64,000 nt of DNA from Przewalskia tangutica (Eukaryota; Streptophyta; Magnoliopsida; Solanales; Solanaceae), in assembly GCA_029844215.1 (NCBI GenBank), contig CM056729.1:3472001-3536000 (forward strand), in the 5' to 3' direction. Made by a program: the position numbers and the translations under genes. How positions within the stretch are numbered: position 1 is the stretch's first letter; every line of letters begins with the position of its first letter. Below are positions 1 to 11,900 of the stretch, in pieces. The notes below the pieces were generated by a model. That model ran no database searches and was not told where the DNA came from. It saw only the letters and a list, made by a program, of their open reading frames with translations.

Positions 1-65
1 GCTATTCAACTAATATGGCTTTCTATTTGCTGTTGAACTACATTATCATTTGCCTTTCTCTGCAG

Positions 66-1013
66 ATTTAGGGATCCCCAGCCAGAATATTCTGCTTTCC
101 GTGAAGCCAGTTATGGTCATTCGACGCTAGAGATCAAGAATAGAACACATGCATTCTACCACTGGAACCGAAATGACGATGGAAATAAAGTTACAACTGA
201 TTCATTCACATTACAAAACCAGTATTGGTGAGTATCGTCCCTTTCTAGCTTTCCGATAACATTCTTTTCATCTCTCCCATATTAATTTTTTTAATTGGGT
301 TTTCCATCTAGTTGGAACTTGATAACATTGAAGAACTTCCAACTCATACAGCTTGCAGTTTTTAGATCCATGCCATAAAATAGAATGTAGGCGGTGTTTC
401 TTCTATTTTTTGTAACAAGTCTGCTGCTTGAAATCTTTCTCAATGCTAAAAGTTGCTTTTGTTGACATCTGTTTCTATTTCCTATTTGAAATGCATTAAG
501 TTTCTATCAGAGTTCTACTCTCACAAGTGAAAGAGTCATCCTTTACTGATAAATGTAGTACTTGTATCTCAGCTATATGCGTTCACCACTTGTTGGTTCT
601 TGCATGGTTGCACTTGTCACATTTGTTACACTGTCTTAGTTCTAGTTCTTACAACCATTTTGTTACTTGAAATACAAACTGGTTTATAATCATTCTTATA
701 TAACGGCGGTGTCCAGACTGTCTTTCGTGCACCGCGTACCTACAACCTCCGATCAGTATGGGTATCGGGTAACCCTGTCCATCAAGGGTTAAACAAACTA
801 GACTAGATCACCTAGCGTTTTGTTTCTATTGGGATTTGAACCCTGACTCCGAAGCAGTAAATGATTCCCATTTTTGTTTACTGTCGACATCACCCATTGA
901 CTGATGAGTGCAACTCATGGTTATGCAGGGGAAGTGGTCGTCGCAGGAGAAAGTTGAACAAGAATCATCTAAACTCTGTCATTTCGGAAAGGCCCTCCAC
1001 TGTGTGGTTCTGA
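66..1013 (+). CDS. Purple acid phosphatase, C-terminal exons (partial gene)
   Basis: The window opens inside a purple acid phosphatase gene, a metallophosphoesterase that is usually secreted or vacuolar and releases phosphate from organic esters. Two coding exons are seen: 66-227, after a TGCAG acceptor and ending at a GTGAGT donor, and 929-1013, after TTATGCAG and ending in TGA. The split codon TG|G restores a Trp. The translation has the hallmark C-terminal block of plant PAPs: QPEYSAFREASYGHSTLEI, then NRTHAFYHWNRNDDG with the conserved NRTHA(F/Y)Y.W.RN region, then NQYW and a basic tail (GRRRRKLNKNH). The metal-binding core lies upstream of the window. Both exons are in frame with no lesion. 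A SolS-type SINE sits in the 701-bp intron. The gene is convergent with the SYT5-like gene. The family call is firm; the subfamily is not resolved. Confidence 0.9.
700..885 (-). mobile_element. SolS-type tRNA-derived SINE
   Basis: Read on the minus strand, a tRNA-like B box (GGTTCAAATCC, from + gggatttgaacc near 833) is followed by the body typical of Solanaceae SolS SINEs: CTAGGTGATC, a TGGACAGGGTTACCCG segment, then GGACACCGCC at about 700. It lies in the last intron of the acid phosphatase gene. Boundaries are approximate because I could not find a clear target duplication. Confidence 0.6.
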
Positions 1014-2045
1014 GACAGTTTCTCAAGCATATTCTCAAACTATGGGTAATTTTATGCAATGATCCTACTATGCAGTTTGAAAAGTCTATATCTCCTTTGT
1101 TGGAGATTGGATCTAGCTACCTTACTATTAGCTATTTTCCCAATGTATTGGTCATGTAAAATAAGAGTTTGTGCGTTTATTGCAGCATTATGTCATTATG
1201 GAAGTATTAATCCCTTGTAAATTTGAAATAGCTAAATATTAGATTTTAATTGTTGTGTTATTTGATTGATAACTCTGTCAAGTGTTTTGCAAAGTATAGC
1301 TGTATGTGCAAAATATAAAGGACAGACTCCTATAGAGATTCCCCTTGGTCTAATTCTAGACCTTATGACGAAAGGGCGACTTGGCATAAAGTGAAGATTG
1401 GGGGAGTAGAAAAAAGATTCACTTGTGGGTATTCTGAAGGTGTAACATATGCAATGAAAAAGGAGCTCAATACTTACAATTAGAGGAGGACCGGTTGGTT
1501 CACCAAACCCAACCCAGCCTTACACATTCTTCTGTTTCGAAGGAATCTAATGCCCAACTACCGACGTTATCGGAGCTGAGCTTAGTGGAGGTTGCAGTAC
1601 GTCGACGAACAACATAAAAAATTGTCCAACTACGTTAAGTTGAGATGTAGATGATTGAATTGATATGGAAAGATAAAGAAAAAAAACAGGATGCATTATA
1701 GCCTAATTGACCACTAGTTGAAAAAGAAAAAACTAAAAGGAACAAAAGAAATTCTGCAGCCTTTTGCCACCTCTCTATATTAATTCTAATAAGACATTTA
1801 ACCAAACAAACGCCTTACTCTATAGTCTATATATGCCTCTACTATATTTTTATTGTTTTCCAGCTCCAGCTTCACTTGAGAAGTTTTGCAGCTTCACATT
1901 TTATCTCAACTCTGCATTAATGAAACAATTATCTAAAAAAATGTATAATTCTACAAATCATCATAGCCTACGACGAACAGAATCAAAGTAACTTCTGTCT
2001 GTACAGATCTTACAAGAACAAAAACAATTCTATGATTTTTTATCA
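1014..2045. other. Convergent intergenic region, no gene recognised
   Basis: This stretch separates the TGA of the acid phosphatase from the ancestral stop of the SYT5-like gene. It should hold the two 3' UTRs. Only short unsupported reading frames occur, and I see no RNA gene or clear repeat. Confidence 0.5.
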
Positions 2046-2424
2046 TCAGGAGTCCCTGTATATGGGCTGTGGTGCCCATTTGAGCTGCAAGTTCAGTTTC
2101 CCTGACTTAGCTCCATCTAGTTCAAAGGTTTCTTTATAAGTTTATATTCACCTTCCATTAGTACTCTTGTCAATGTCAATATGCATCTTCCCATGTAATC
2201 CTGCCAAATAAAGAAATTGTAAGCATTGGAATGAATAACTAAAACAGGATGATTTTAAGATTGATGGCGGTGGTGCTTCCAAAATTCCTCAAGAACACCA
2301 TCGTACATATTAATTTATAGGTTACATGGATCTCGTTTGACAATTCAATTTACTATTATAACAAATAAGTGAATAACCCTAATTTTCAATGCTAAGGGAG
2401 AAGTACTAAATCCTTGGAATGGAG

Positions 2425-2500
2425 AACCTTTTGGTGGTGAGCGCTTTACCCCCTTGGCCCACCCAGCGTGAATCTGAGTTAGTCAAGCTAGTGGATTTAG
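2425..2500 (+). mobile_element. SINE 3'-region fragment
   Basis: The stretch with tggtgagcgctttaccccc, followed by ttggcccacccagcg and gaatctgagttagtc, resembles the conserved 3' part of Solanaceae SINEs. Only this fragment is visible and its ends are not marked by a target duplication. Confidence 0.4.
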
Positions 2501-2519
2501 GATATAACAAAGGCCTAAC

Positions 2520-2785
2520 CAAGAATATCTAGTGGTCAATAACTGAATAAAGTGGGAGGAGAACCATTGGGTTATGGTTCAAATCCCAGCAGAGGCCAAA
2601 AAACAAGGTGGTTTTTCAAATCTGCCTAAGCCTTGGACTGAAAATCATATATATTTGAGTTCAAGAGGCACAACACCTTCGATCAACCATAAGTCTTGGT
2701 GGGCCAAGTTACTCGGTACCTGTGTTGGTGGGGAGGTAGCAGATATCCAGTGGAATAGTCGAGGTGTGCACAAGCTGGTCAATAT
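2520..2785 (+). mobile_element. SolS-type SINE, plus strand
   Basis: A B box (ggttcaaatccc at 2577) is followed in the expected order by cagcagaggc, a region reading ctaagccttgg, gttactcggtacctgtg, ggtgggaggtagcagat-like sequence and agtcgaggtgtgcacaagc. This is the same SINE family as the one at 700-885, in the opposite orientation. It lies in the downstream part of the last SYT5-like intron. Confidence 0.55.
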
Positions 2786-2897
2786 GACGATGAACACATT
2801 TTTAATATCTAGGGCTAACTTTTTAATGCTTCAATTGCTTAAGTTGTTGGCATTCTTTAAATCTATCAGAACTTTAAGCCTTTAGATTTTCCAAAAA

Positions 2898-2966
2898 TAT
2901 TCTAGTATGTCCAAAATCATCTAACTCAAAAATATTCTAGTATGTCCAAAATCATCTAACTCAAAA
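2898..2966. repeat. Two-copy tandem repeat, about 34 bp
   Basis: The unit aatattctagtatgtccaaa plus atcatctaactcaaa occurs twice head to tail in the last intron of the SYT5-like gene. It looks like a recent slippage duplication with no visible function. Confidence 0.75.
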
Positions 2967-3985
2967 ATAAGGCATCTCAAGGTAGGAAACTTAACCTGTT
3001 CTAAATTTAAGAAGAAATTAGCATGGATTAATGGGAGTTATTTCAGCTAAAGAAAATCTCACGTTGGAAACATTGGTGTCTGAATAGATATAATAAGTAC
3101 TGGTTTATAACACTAGTTTTGTACCAAGACCGTACTAAGACCAATAGTAATAGGATAAGTATTTGGAATTGATTAAAGGGACAGATACTATTACGGTCTT
3201 ACCTTTCCAAAGGTGTCATGGTCCCACACTTCTATAATTAGCATATCATGCAATCCATCCTCAACGACAAAGTCAAACGTCTGATTCCACACCGGATTTA
3301 AACTTTCCGGTACAACCTAAAAACTAAAAGAATATAAAATCAGGATTATACCTAGTTATTGATTGTGAGTTTTAAGGCAAACTACTTTAGAAAAGGATAT
3401 TTTTGTTCGATATATTAGATGGAAAATCCAAGAAGAGTATCACAGCTCAAAAAGCCATTTTCTTTACTTACTAAAAAAGAAGGCAGCAGAAGAACACTTC
3501 TAACTCTAACTAAACATTAAAATAATAAGAAACGTTACCCTGGTTTTGTTCTTGGTTTCGTTCTTCTTCATAGTAACCACAACATAAGGATCGGCTTTCC
3601 CCATTAGATCAGTTGGGGCCAGATCATCAACTGATATCACGGTTACAGAAAGTACCCCTCGTACTATTACGTCCTTCCGCCTGTTGATTTCACCTCCATT
3701 TGGTGCAGCTTCTTTTCCTTCAGCTCCACTTTTAAGAACCTTCTCCAGTGAAGTCATTGACACATCAGGGGCAAAGGGTTAGTAAACCCATTCTTCATGC
3801 CATAAGGACAATACATAGCTCCAAGTGCACCTAAATCAAAGATGAAGAGAATAGTTCAGACAGAGAGCTAAAAAATATGAGTATTGCATGAATTTGTTTG
3901 CTCTCCTACACGAAAATAATCTGCAGATCTTTTTTTTGGTAAACTCTGCAGGATCAAACTCAATAAAATTCACCTAGATTATATA

Positions 3986-5246
3986 CAATAACAACAACAA
4001 CAACATAAAAATCCCACAATGTGGGGTCTGAGGAGGGTAGAATGTACACAGACCTCACCTCCACCTTGGTAGGTAGAGCGGCTGTTTCCGGGAGACCCTC
4101 GGCTCAAGATAAAGCATAATCAGGCAAAACAAGTAAAGTATCAACCTCAGACGAGAAATCAACGCATTATGGACATGCAAATAGTAAAAATCAAATACGC
4201 AACGGTAATGCATTCTAACAACAGGAAGCAGTAGCTAACACTGCTAAATAAGATAAATAAATAAATTTAATAAATAAATAAATTAAATAAATAAATTACA
4301 CTAAAGATCACATAACAGCATGAATCAAACTACAGAGTACTATAGAACAATAATGCGCCTATAAGTGTGACAAGCTAACCGAACCTACAGTAATACTACA
4401 CTATCATTTTGTAAGTGTAAAGAGGACTACGCTCAACTACCTACTACCCTTCTACCCTAATCCGTGTCCTCCACACTCCCCTATCTAAGGTCATGTCCTC
4501 AGTAAGTTGCACCTGTGCCATATCTCGTCTAATCACCTCTCCCCAATACTTCTTTGGCCTACCTCTACCCCTCCTGAACCCGTCCATAGCCAACCTCTCA
4601 CACATACGCACTGGGGCATCTGTGTCTCTCCTCTGCACATGTCCGAACCACCTCAACCTCGCTTCCCGCATCTTATCCTCCACCGAGGCCACTCCCACTT
4701 TATCCCGGATATCATCATTCCTAATCCTATCTCTCCTTATATGCCCACACATCCATCTCAGCATCCTCATCTCCGCAACTCTCATCTTTTGTATGTGCGA
4801 AGTCTTGACTGGCCAACACTCTGCCCCATACAACATAATTGGTCTAACCACCGCCCTATAGAACTTGCCTTTAAGTTTAGTTGACACCTTTTTGTCACAC
4901 AAAACTCCATATGCGAGCCTCCATTTCATCCACCCTACCCCAATACGATGTGTGACATCGTCATCAATCTCTCAATTTCCTTGGATAATAGACCCTAGGT
5001 ATTTGAAGCTTCCTTTCTTCGAAATGACCTGAGTACCAAGCCTCACCTCTACGCCTGTCTCAGGATCGCTCCCGTTACTGAACTTGCACTCCAAATATTC
5101 TGTCTTGGTCCTACTCAACTTGAACTCTTTAGACTCCAGAGTCTGTCTCCAAACCTCCAGTTTGGCGTTTACTCAGCTGCGAGTCTCGTCAATCAGGACT
5201 ATGTCATCTGCGAATAACATACACCATGGTACCTGGCCTTGATCTA
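3986..5246 (-). mobile_element. 5'-truncated RTE-type LINE in SYT5-like intron 10
   Basis: On the minus strand the element begins just before the reverse-transcriptase catalytic motif (MLFADDIVLIDET, near 5175-5221). It continues through a KYLGS region and an open C-terminal frame (4444-4929) with GAECWPVK, MLRWMCGH and RLRWFGHVQRR, and ends in a TTG-rich tail (ttgttgttgttgttattg on the minus strand). The 8-bp direct repeat ATTATATA at 3978-3985 and 5247-5254 is a plausible target duplication. The endonuclease and first half of the RT are absent, so it is dead on arrival. It is related to the longer copy at 45067-48172. Confidence 0.85.
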
Positions 5247-7089
5247 ATTATATATGACACTCAATCTACAACAGTTCTATGCAATTTGATCTGATTATTG
5301 TTGAAAAAACTTGTTGTCGATTAGTACTCAACTTGCAGATATACGTTCCATCAAAATTGAAGTTGTATGTACAATAAAAGGATAGTGCCAAATTCCAATA
5401 TAGAGAATGGTAACAGAAAACAAAACAGGATGAAATTGTCACCTGGCCCCTATTCTTTTGGTCTCTCTGGATCTCCAAATCTTTCACCAACTTCAACCAG
5501 ACATCCTTCACTTTACCAGGCTCAAGCTCATTCAAACGGACATGTGCACATCCAATTAGTTCAGCAGCCTGAAGCCCTTCATCATCGTAGATCTTTACCA
5601 CTAAGTGTTGTGTCAATGGATCTTCAACTACAAACTCAAAATGCTCATTCCAGACCGGGTTCAATTGGTTGTTCTGAAAAGAATAATGGTCGCTTAAATG
5701 TTAACTTGATCGGTGTATTGTCAAAACTCTTCCATAATAAGCATATGAAAAACTTACAATTGTTTTGCTCTTCTTCATTCTATCTCGTACAGGGCGGACA
5801 CATAACTCAGCAAAAGGATCGGATTTACCAATGAGGTCTTTGTTTGTTAACTCCTTTGCTTGAACTAGTTTCACCTCCAATACTCCAGTAGGCTTCAGTT
5901 CAAGGTCACTAATAACAATAAAATAGAATGTCAAATAGAAAACGGTGCCTCTGACTAGAAAGGTTAGATAATTAGAGAAGAATGTCAAAGAATACATGCT
6001 TTCTTCTTGATTCAGAGAAGTACAAAATTCCTTTAGTTTCGGTTAAAGGTAAGAATTATAGTGTAGCCTTGACCTACACAGGATCAAATTGAAACAGGTT
6101 GCTATATATTTCTAATAAATAGTTTCCCATGACAGGTTGACTTCCATAGGACTTTCAAAAATGCAGTCGAAGCCCCCAAGTTTTGCATAAAAAAGTAAAA
6201 CATTTAATTTGTCTTTTTACTGTCAATATTCAGATAAACATCTAGTACAAGTATACTTTTACAGCTTCCACGAAGTTATGAGGTCATCGTGAAGTTAAAC
6301 CTATTTAACTTTTCCAAGTCGATAACCCAATGGAAAAATGGAAGAAAGTCATCTAGATTACTCTCCCAAATTTTGGGAGGTTCTCCCAAAATCCAGATCC
6401 ATCTACTGACATTTTTATATTGAAGAAGTTTCTCATAAGATTTAATAAGAAAGTAAATGTCCTAAACTGGAACCAAAATTGGGACTGAAAATGACAATGT
6501 TTGAAGTTCCCTAATTATAAGGAATACCTATAATCCCCAGGCAAAATGGGAATAATTTTTCGAACTGGCCATGTGATAGAGTCTTCAATGGCATCGCGGA
6601 TGGTGCCCTGTAGAGAGAAATTCAGTTAGTACACCTGAGTGGTGCCAAACCACAAGAAGCATTTTTAGAACTTTCCGAAACATTCGGTGCAAAATTGCAT
6701 ACATGAGAAAACAATTCAAACAAACAAAATGGTTTGCCCTCTCTATTCTTACCAATGTGGACAGTCTAATGAAATGCACCAAGGGAATAAAGAGTTATTT
6801 TTGCTTGACAAGTTTTCATCTTCACTCTCATTACATATTTAATTGTCATTAATGTGCCATAGCTACACTATGAAACCCGTTTTGGAAAGAGAATCTGATG
6901 ACACTTCTTTATTCATTATTTTTTGGCTACCTGTCTAAATCAGTAAAGATGAAGTAACGTTGTTGGGACGCTTGCTTTAAAAGGAAGACATGGGACCACT
7001 TTATAAAACCTTACAAAAAGTAAAGAGCTCTGTGGTATATGGAATATAATTACGAATAATAGTATGTAAATCAATTCCCGTGGACCTAA

Positions 7090-7250
7090 AAAAATCAACT
7101 GAATGTTACTTATGGAACTTGTTTCCCTACTCCGGAAAGTCATCTTCCTAAAACTAGTTTTCCTAGGGAAAGTATTTTCCAAAACATTTTGACCAACAAA
7201 CATGGGAAAAATGGAAAAAATGTTTTTCTCCATACCAAACACACCCTTAA
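7090..7250. mobile_element. MITE-like repeat
   Basis: The segment has the pattern ggaacttgtttccctac, gggaaagtattttcc, aaaacattttgaccaacaaa and ccaaacacaccctt. This pattern recurs at 16078-16140 (gaacttgttttcctacgg, aaaatgttttccaaaaattt). Its recurrence suggests a small transposable element in a SYT5-like intron. Termini and target duplication are not resolved. Confidence 0.45.
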
Positions 7251-7840
7251 TTTATAACATTATCTATATGGAAATACAGATGTCCTATTGCTCACTGCAT
7301 TATGCAAGATGTTTATAACAGAAACACGAGCATAACAGAAACATGAGAGATACTTTTATCTTGTTCCAGAATTAGTGCCAAAAGTAGGCAGGAAAACCGA
7401 GAGCCCAATTTCCTTGAGAATGATGAAAAAGGCTATTTGTAAACAGATAAGATACCGTAGTATTAATCACATAGAAAACCTATCCTTGTACTAATCACAT
7501 AGATAATTAGTATTCATTCAGGTTTCCACCCTTTCCCAGAAAGGAAAGAGGGAAAACAAGATAAGGCTTGGACCGCACCAGGATTATCCACTTCCAGTAC
7601 TAAGAACATCTATGGGCCTTTGTGATATTTATTCAAGCTACATCAGAGGTTATTGTGACAACAAGATGTGTAACAAAATTAAATGGTAAAATTTTGACAA
7701 ACCTCAATTGCATCAGAAATGCCAGGTATTGCTGTCATGTCACCACCAACCACTTTAAGCGTAAAATCCAGCTTTTTCTGCAGATCAGAAAAGATTTTAT
7801 TGTCATTCTTTTCCTTACATAAGTTAGGAGTGGTGTTAGG

Positions 7841-7858
7841 TGTGTGTGTGTGTGTGTG
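7841..7858. repeat. (TG)n microsatellite
   Basis: An uninterrupted run of about nine GT/TG dinucleotides lies in a SYT5-like intron. Confidence 0.8.
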
Positions 7859-9522
7859 GCTGACCAGGTGAGCCTGTATCTTTTTTTTTTGGGATAACTT
7901 AAGTTTTAAACCAATTACAGGATGATTAATTTGGATATGTTGGTGTCATGCATGTCCATCAAGATACAGATTTGTCGTTAATTCTCCTTTGAAGAAAAAA
8001 AACTTAATTTTGAAACATCAGCCCCATAATCCACAAGCAAACAAATCCATGAACTATTGACCAAGCTGGTGTTAGATAATCATCCAAATCCATAATTTTA
8101 ACTCTAAACCCAAGCTTTACTTATAGAAGTGTCTCCTTTTGTATTGATGCATGTGTATGTCCACATGCGTCACACACACACTTGTATTGTAACAAATTAT
8201 TCAGTGTGATCAATAACCTTAGAAGGATACAAGTGAACTTAGAAATATATAATACCTTTTTCCTTAAGAGAATAACAAACAGCTCCAAAGCAGGGAAACT
8301 CATCAACAAGCGGCCTGAAGATCAGCCTGAAAATCCCAGTAAACCCAATGTTTTTCACCTAAAACAGGAGACATTAATCACAATGTGAAATCAAATTCTC
8401 TGAGAAATGCTAGAAATAATAATGGAATACATTGGAAACAAATAGAAAGCCACAAGATAGGTGGAAAAATAAACATATTATAATGAACAAGTTGATAATT
8501 GAAAATCAAGGGCAAGCCATCTTCCTAAGATGGAGTCCTTGAACAAGTATGACTCTATAGGGGACAACGGAAAAAAGAAAAAAACTATACCAGAGAACTC
8601 TAGCATAATAGAATGTCTAGTGGATAGTTAAGAAGACTTGTTAGTGGACTTATCTGTGAAGCCGACCCACAACCATGTAACAAGAGCACCATAAACTGGC
8701 AAAAGCTAATCCTGAATACTTGACACAATACAAATATTGTTGCTGTAGCAAGTAACTACAACAAATTGAATTCATAAGTTACACCAACAAAAAGAATGAA
8801 AGGGTTCAGAATACAAAGGTCGGCCTCAATTTGGATATCGATTTCTTAATCTTTTTAAATAATATGTAAATAGATAAAACTACATGAAACAATATATTAT
8901 AACTTATGTTAACTAAAAATATTCAAATAAATATGAAAAAACTGTAGTCCAAGAGAAAGTTGTTTGCTCTCCAAATGATATATGATTGTATATTTTTCAT
9001 TCTAGTTCATGAACAAAACATTATATGCATTCTAAGATAAGTTTTTAATTCATGATCCAAGTTTGGATTGTGACACTTACAAATGCAGACTCAAAATATC
9101 AACAAATAGCTCAGTCACATTATAAAGTTGAGTTATTTACAACGGAAACAAATTGATATCTCAGAAACAATTAGCATGTCAGCTCGAATTTAAGATCATA
9201 TCAAGTGTGGCAATGAAACAAAAATGTCACGACTCTGAGGAGAAGCTGCAAGTACCAACTAAATTACCTGCACTGGTAATGCAACACCAACATATGTCTT
9301 GATATCGAGTACAATGTTTGGGTTCCCATCCCAATTCATCTCTAATTCCATGGTAATACCTTCACTTCCATCTTCTTTAATGGAAACTCCTGAAAGATAA
9401 AGATCAGTATGAGCACCAAGAATTTGTCGAATATAATTGTCTTCTTCATCCTTTGTCTATCCCAATCGTTCACATTTGACTTCTCAAAAAACTACAGTAC
9501 TGGTCATCATGACTACTCCAAC

Positions 9523-9735
9523 GGTGAGGTTAGGGGTAATGAGTATCAGTGTTTTCAAAGGTGTTTTCTGGCGATGCCCTGGGGTGCGGTGGGCTAAAAA
9601 CGCACCGATGCGGACTAGTCGGGCGCAAGTTTCGTGGGATGTAAGTCCCAATCTTTCCGGGAGTTCGCTTAGGGTAAGTCCCAACCTTCTGAGCGTTCAT
9701 TTGAGGCGTAAGCCCAGAGAACTTTTCTAAATTGG
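9523..9735. repeat. GC-rich repeat segment in SYT5-like intron 4
   Basis: This 200-bp block is much richer in G+C than the surrounding intron. It carries the recurring phrase gtaagtcccaa(t/c)ctt (near 9641 and 9675) and a related gtaagcccag near 9708. It is bounded by AT-rich DNA and is probably a fragment of a dispersed repeat. I do not recognise a family with certainty. Confidence 0.45.
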
Positions 9736-10130
9736 AATTAAAATTGCTAAATAAGTCTTTATTTTAATACTTAAATACTCTTTTTTTTGGTAAACTAATA
9801 CTTAAATACTCAAGGTCAATTCATTATAAATTTTCAAACCAAAAAAAAAACTCAAAAGTCGAAGGTCTTTTTTAATTGTTACCCCTGATTATAGTCCTCT
9901 CTTTGTCATTTACAAAGTAATCATATTTCCTTTGGCTCTTTGTTTGCAAAGTGCAAGGTGCTAAAGTAAGAGTTTTGTCTTCCAAACACTTGCTCTGCTC
10001 ACATGCTTCCCGCTTGCGGATTCATTCATCGTGCTTCATATTCTTCAAGCATTCCTATTTTGTCTTTTTACTCTTTGCAAGTTAGGATCTGTTTGGAAAG
10101 CCACCTCATAGTTGGATTAATTACTAGGGT

Positions 10131-10334
10131 TAGGGCTGCACAAAAAATGGACCGGACCGGACCGAAAAATTCGGTCCGGTCTTCGGTCCTACGTTTCTGA
10201 AAATTCGGTCCTCGGTCCGGTCCGGGGTTTTTTTCGGTTTTTAGTGTATATTGGACCGGACCGGGCCGAATTTTTCGGTCCGGTCTTCTGGATTTTCGGT
10301 CCTCGGTCCGGTCCGAGGGTTTTGTGCAGCCCTA
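10131..10334. mobile_element. hAT-type MITE, 204 bp, GGACCGG-rich
   Basis: The element has perfect terminal inverted repeats of about 15 bp (TAGGGCTGCACAAAA at both ends). It is flanked by a perfect 8-bp target duplication ACTAGGGT (10123-10130 and 10335-10342). The interior consists almost wholly of GGTCCGG/CCGGACC motifs in both orientations. The 8-bp duplication and TAGGG ends are hAT hallmarks. There is no coding capacity. It lies in intron 4 of the SYT5-like gene and is the smallest of three related copies in the window. Confidence 0.9.
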
Positions 10335-10749
10335 ACTAGGGTAGTACTTACATAGTATAGTAAGTACAAGGACTTATTTGTTTGTCATAAATAAGTAATT
10401 ACAATGTAATTACAAACTTAATGTTTGGTTTCACAAGTGCAATTACACATTTAAATCTTTTAAATTTTAAAATAAAAGTTACTTATCGCTGAAGAACGTC
10501 AATACCGGCCATCATCTAACCTGTGAATTGAGGAGCAACAGTACCAAGAGTGAACTTTGAAAATTTCAATGATGCCAAAATCATAGGCCTATATTGTTCC
10601 AAAATTGGCTCCACATTTGATCTGACCAGTTCTGATGCTGCCTGAATTACAATTACCACAACAAACTGAATTAACCAAAAAAAGGGGGGAAATACCCTAA
10701 AGTTAGAAATTTAAAATAAATAAAGAGTTGCTGACACTCAAAAAAGATA

Positions 10750-10999
10750 CTCCCTCCGTCCCTATTTATGTGGCATCTTTTGAATTTCGAGATTCAAACA
10801 AGTCTTTTTTACCGTAATTTTTTCATATATATTTTAAATATTATGGATTGTCAATTCTTGTGGCTTATAGTACTTTTTACCTAGTTTCCAAATATGTAAA
10901 TTTTATTTCAAGAAACTTAAAGATTAAAATTTACTGTCAAAATTAAACGGTTTGACTCTCGCAATTCGAAATGTGACACATAATTTGGGACAGAGGGAG
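10750..10999. mobile_element. Stowaway-type MITE
   Basis: The ends are CTCCCTCCGTCCC and the inverse GGGACAGAGGGAG, flanked by TA dinucleotides (10748-10749 and 11000-11001). This is the Tc1/mariner Stowaway signature. The 250-bp element lies in intron 3 of the SYT5-like gene and has no coding capacity. Confidence 0.9.
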
Positions 11000-11179
11000 T
11001 ATGAATAAATCAATGGAAATTCAAATATAACATTTAGACTAACCTCATCCACATAAGGCCAGATCTTTTCAAGATGAGAATTAAGCCAATTCAACTGTAA
11101 GTGTTCAACATAAAAAAAATCACTTCCTTTCTTACAAAACATTAATCATAAGTATCATAAAATATAAAATAAAGGCATA

Positions 11180-11900
11180 ATATATAAATAGACACCTCAG
11201 CTCGTCTCTATTGTATCAGTTGAACACTCCAACTTACAAAATAATCCTCTACACACCTCCAAAATTTATGTGTCACGTCAGCGTCGGGTGTCCACGAGAC
11301 ATAGTGAGAATGAGTTGAGGTGTCTTAGATGTGCATTCTCAAAGTCGGAGAGTATAGTTGCTAGTTAAGGCCAAATTAAGGTGTCTATCTATGCATAATC
11401 CCTAAAATAAAGATTAAAGAAAACTTCAAAAAATAAAAAATAAAATTGGCCTCTACTGTCAGTTGAATACTCCAACTTACGAAATGATCACCTACACACC
11501 TCAAATCATCTCCATTATGTCAGTTGAACACTCCAACTTACAAAATACTCCCTCCTTTCCATAATAAGTTGTGTTTTTAACTTATGCACACCCCTTGAGA
11601 AATTGACCACTCCTAGAAAATTACGAGTGTTTTTACTAAGTTACCCTTAATTAATGTCTACAAACGAAAAGCTATGATTCTTGATTATGTAAATAAAGAT
11701 AATTTTGGAAGAATAAGGTCAATTTCTTTTTGAAATCCTAAAACACCACTTATTTTGAAACAAAATGAAAAGCCTAAAACAACACTTACACACCTTCAAA
11801 TTTTATGTGTCATGTCAACATTGTCGGGTGTTGACAAGACACACACAGTGAGAACGAATTGAGGTGTCTAGTTGGAAGGTATCTAACTGTCTATCTATTT
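11180..11900. repeat. Nested MITE-like repeats in SYT5-like intron 2
   Basis: The phrases gttgaacactccaacttac, tttatgtgtcacgtca and gagttgaggtgtct recur two or three times (around 11218, 11465, 11523, 11795, 11860). Between them a Stowaway-like piece starting actccctcctttcc (near 11549) interrupts the repeat. The layout suggests an older dispersed repeat duplicated and then invaded by a MITE. Exact borders cannot be fixed by eye. Confidence 0.5.

Noticed and set aside
4493..4884. Two plus-strand reading frames of 122 and 125 codons
   Set aside because: They are the opposite-strand shadow of the RTE LINE 3' coding region.
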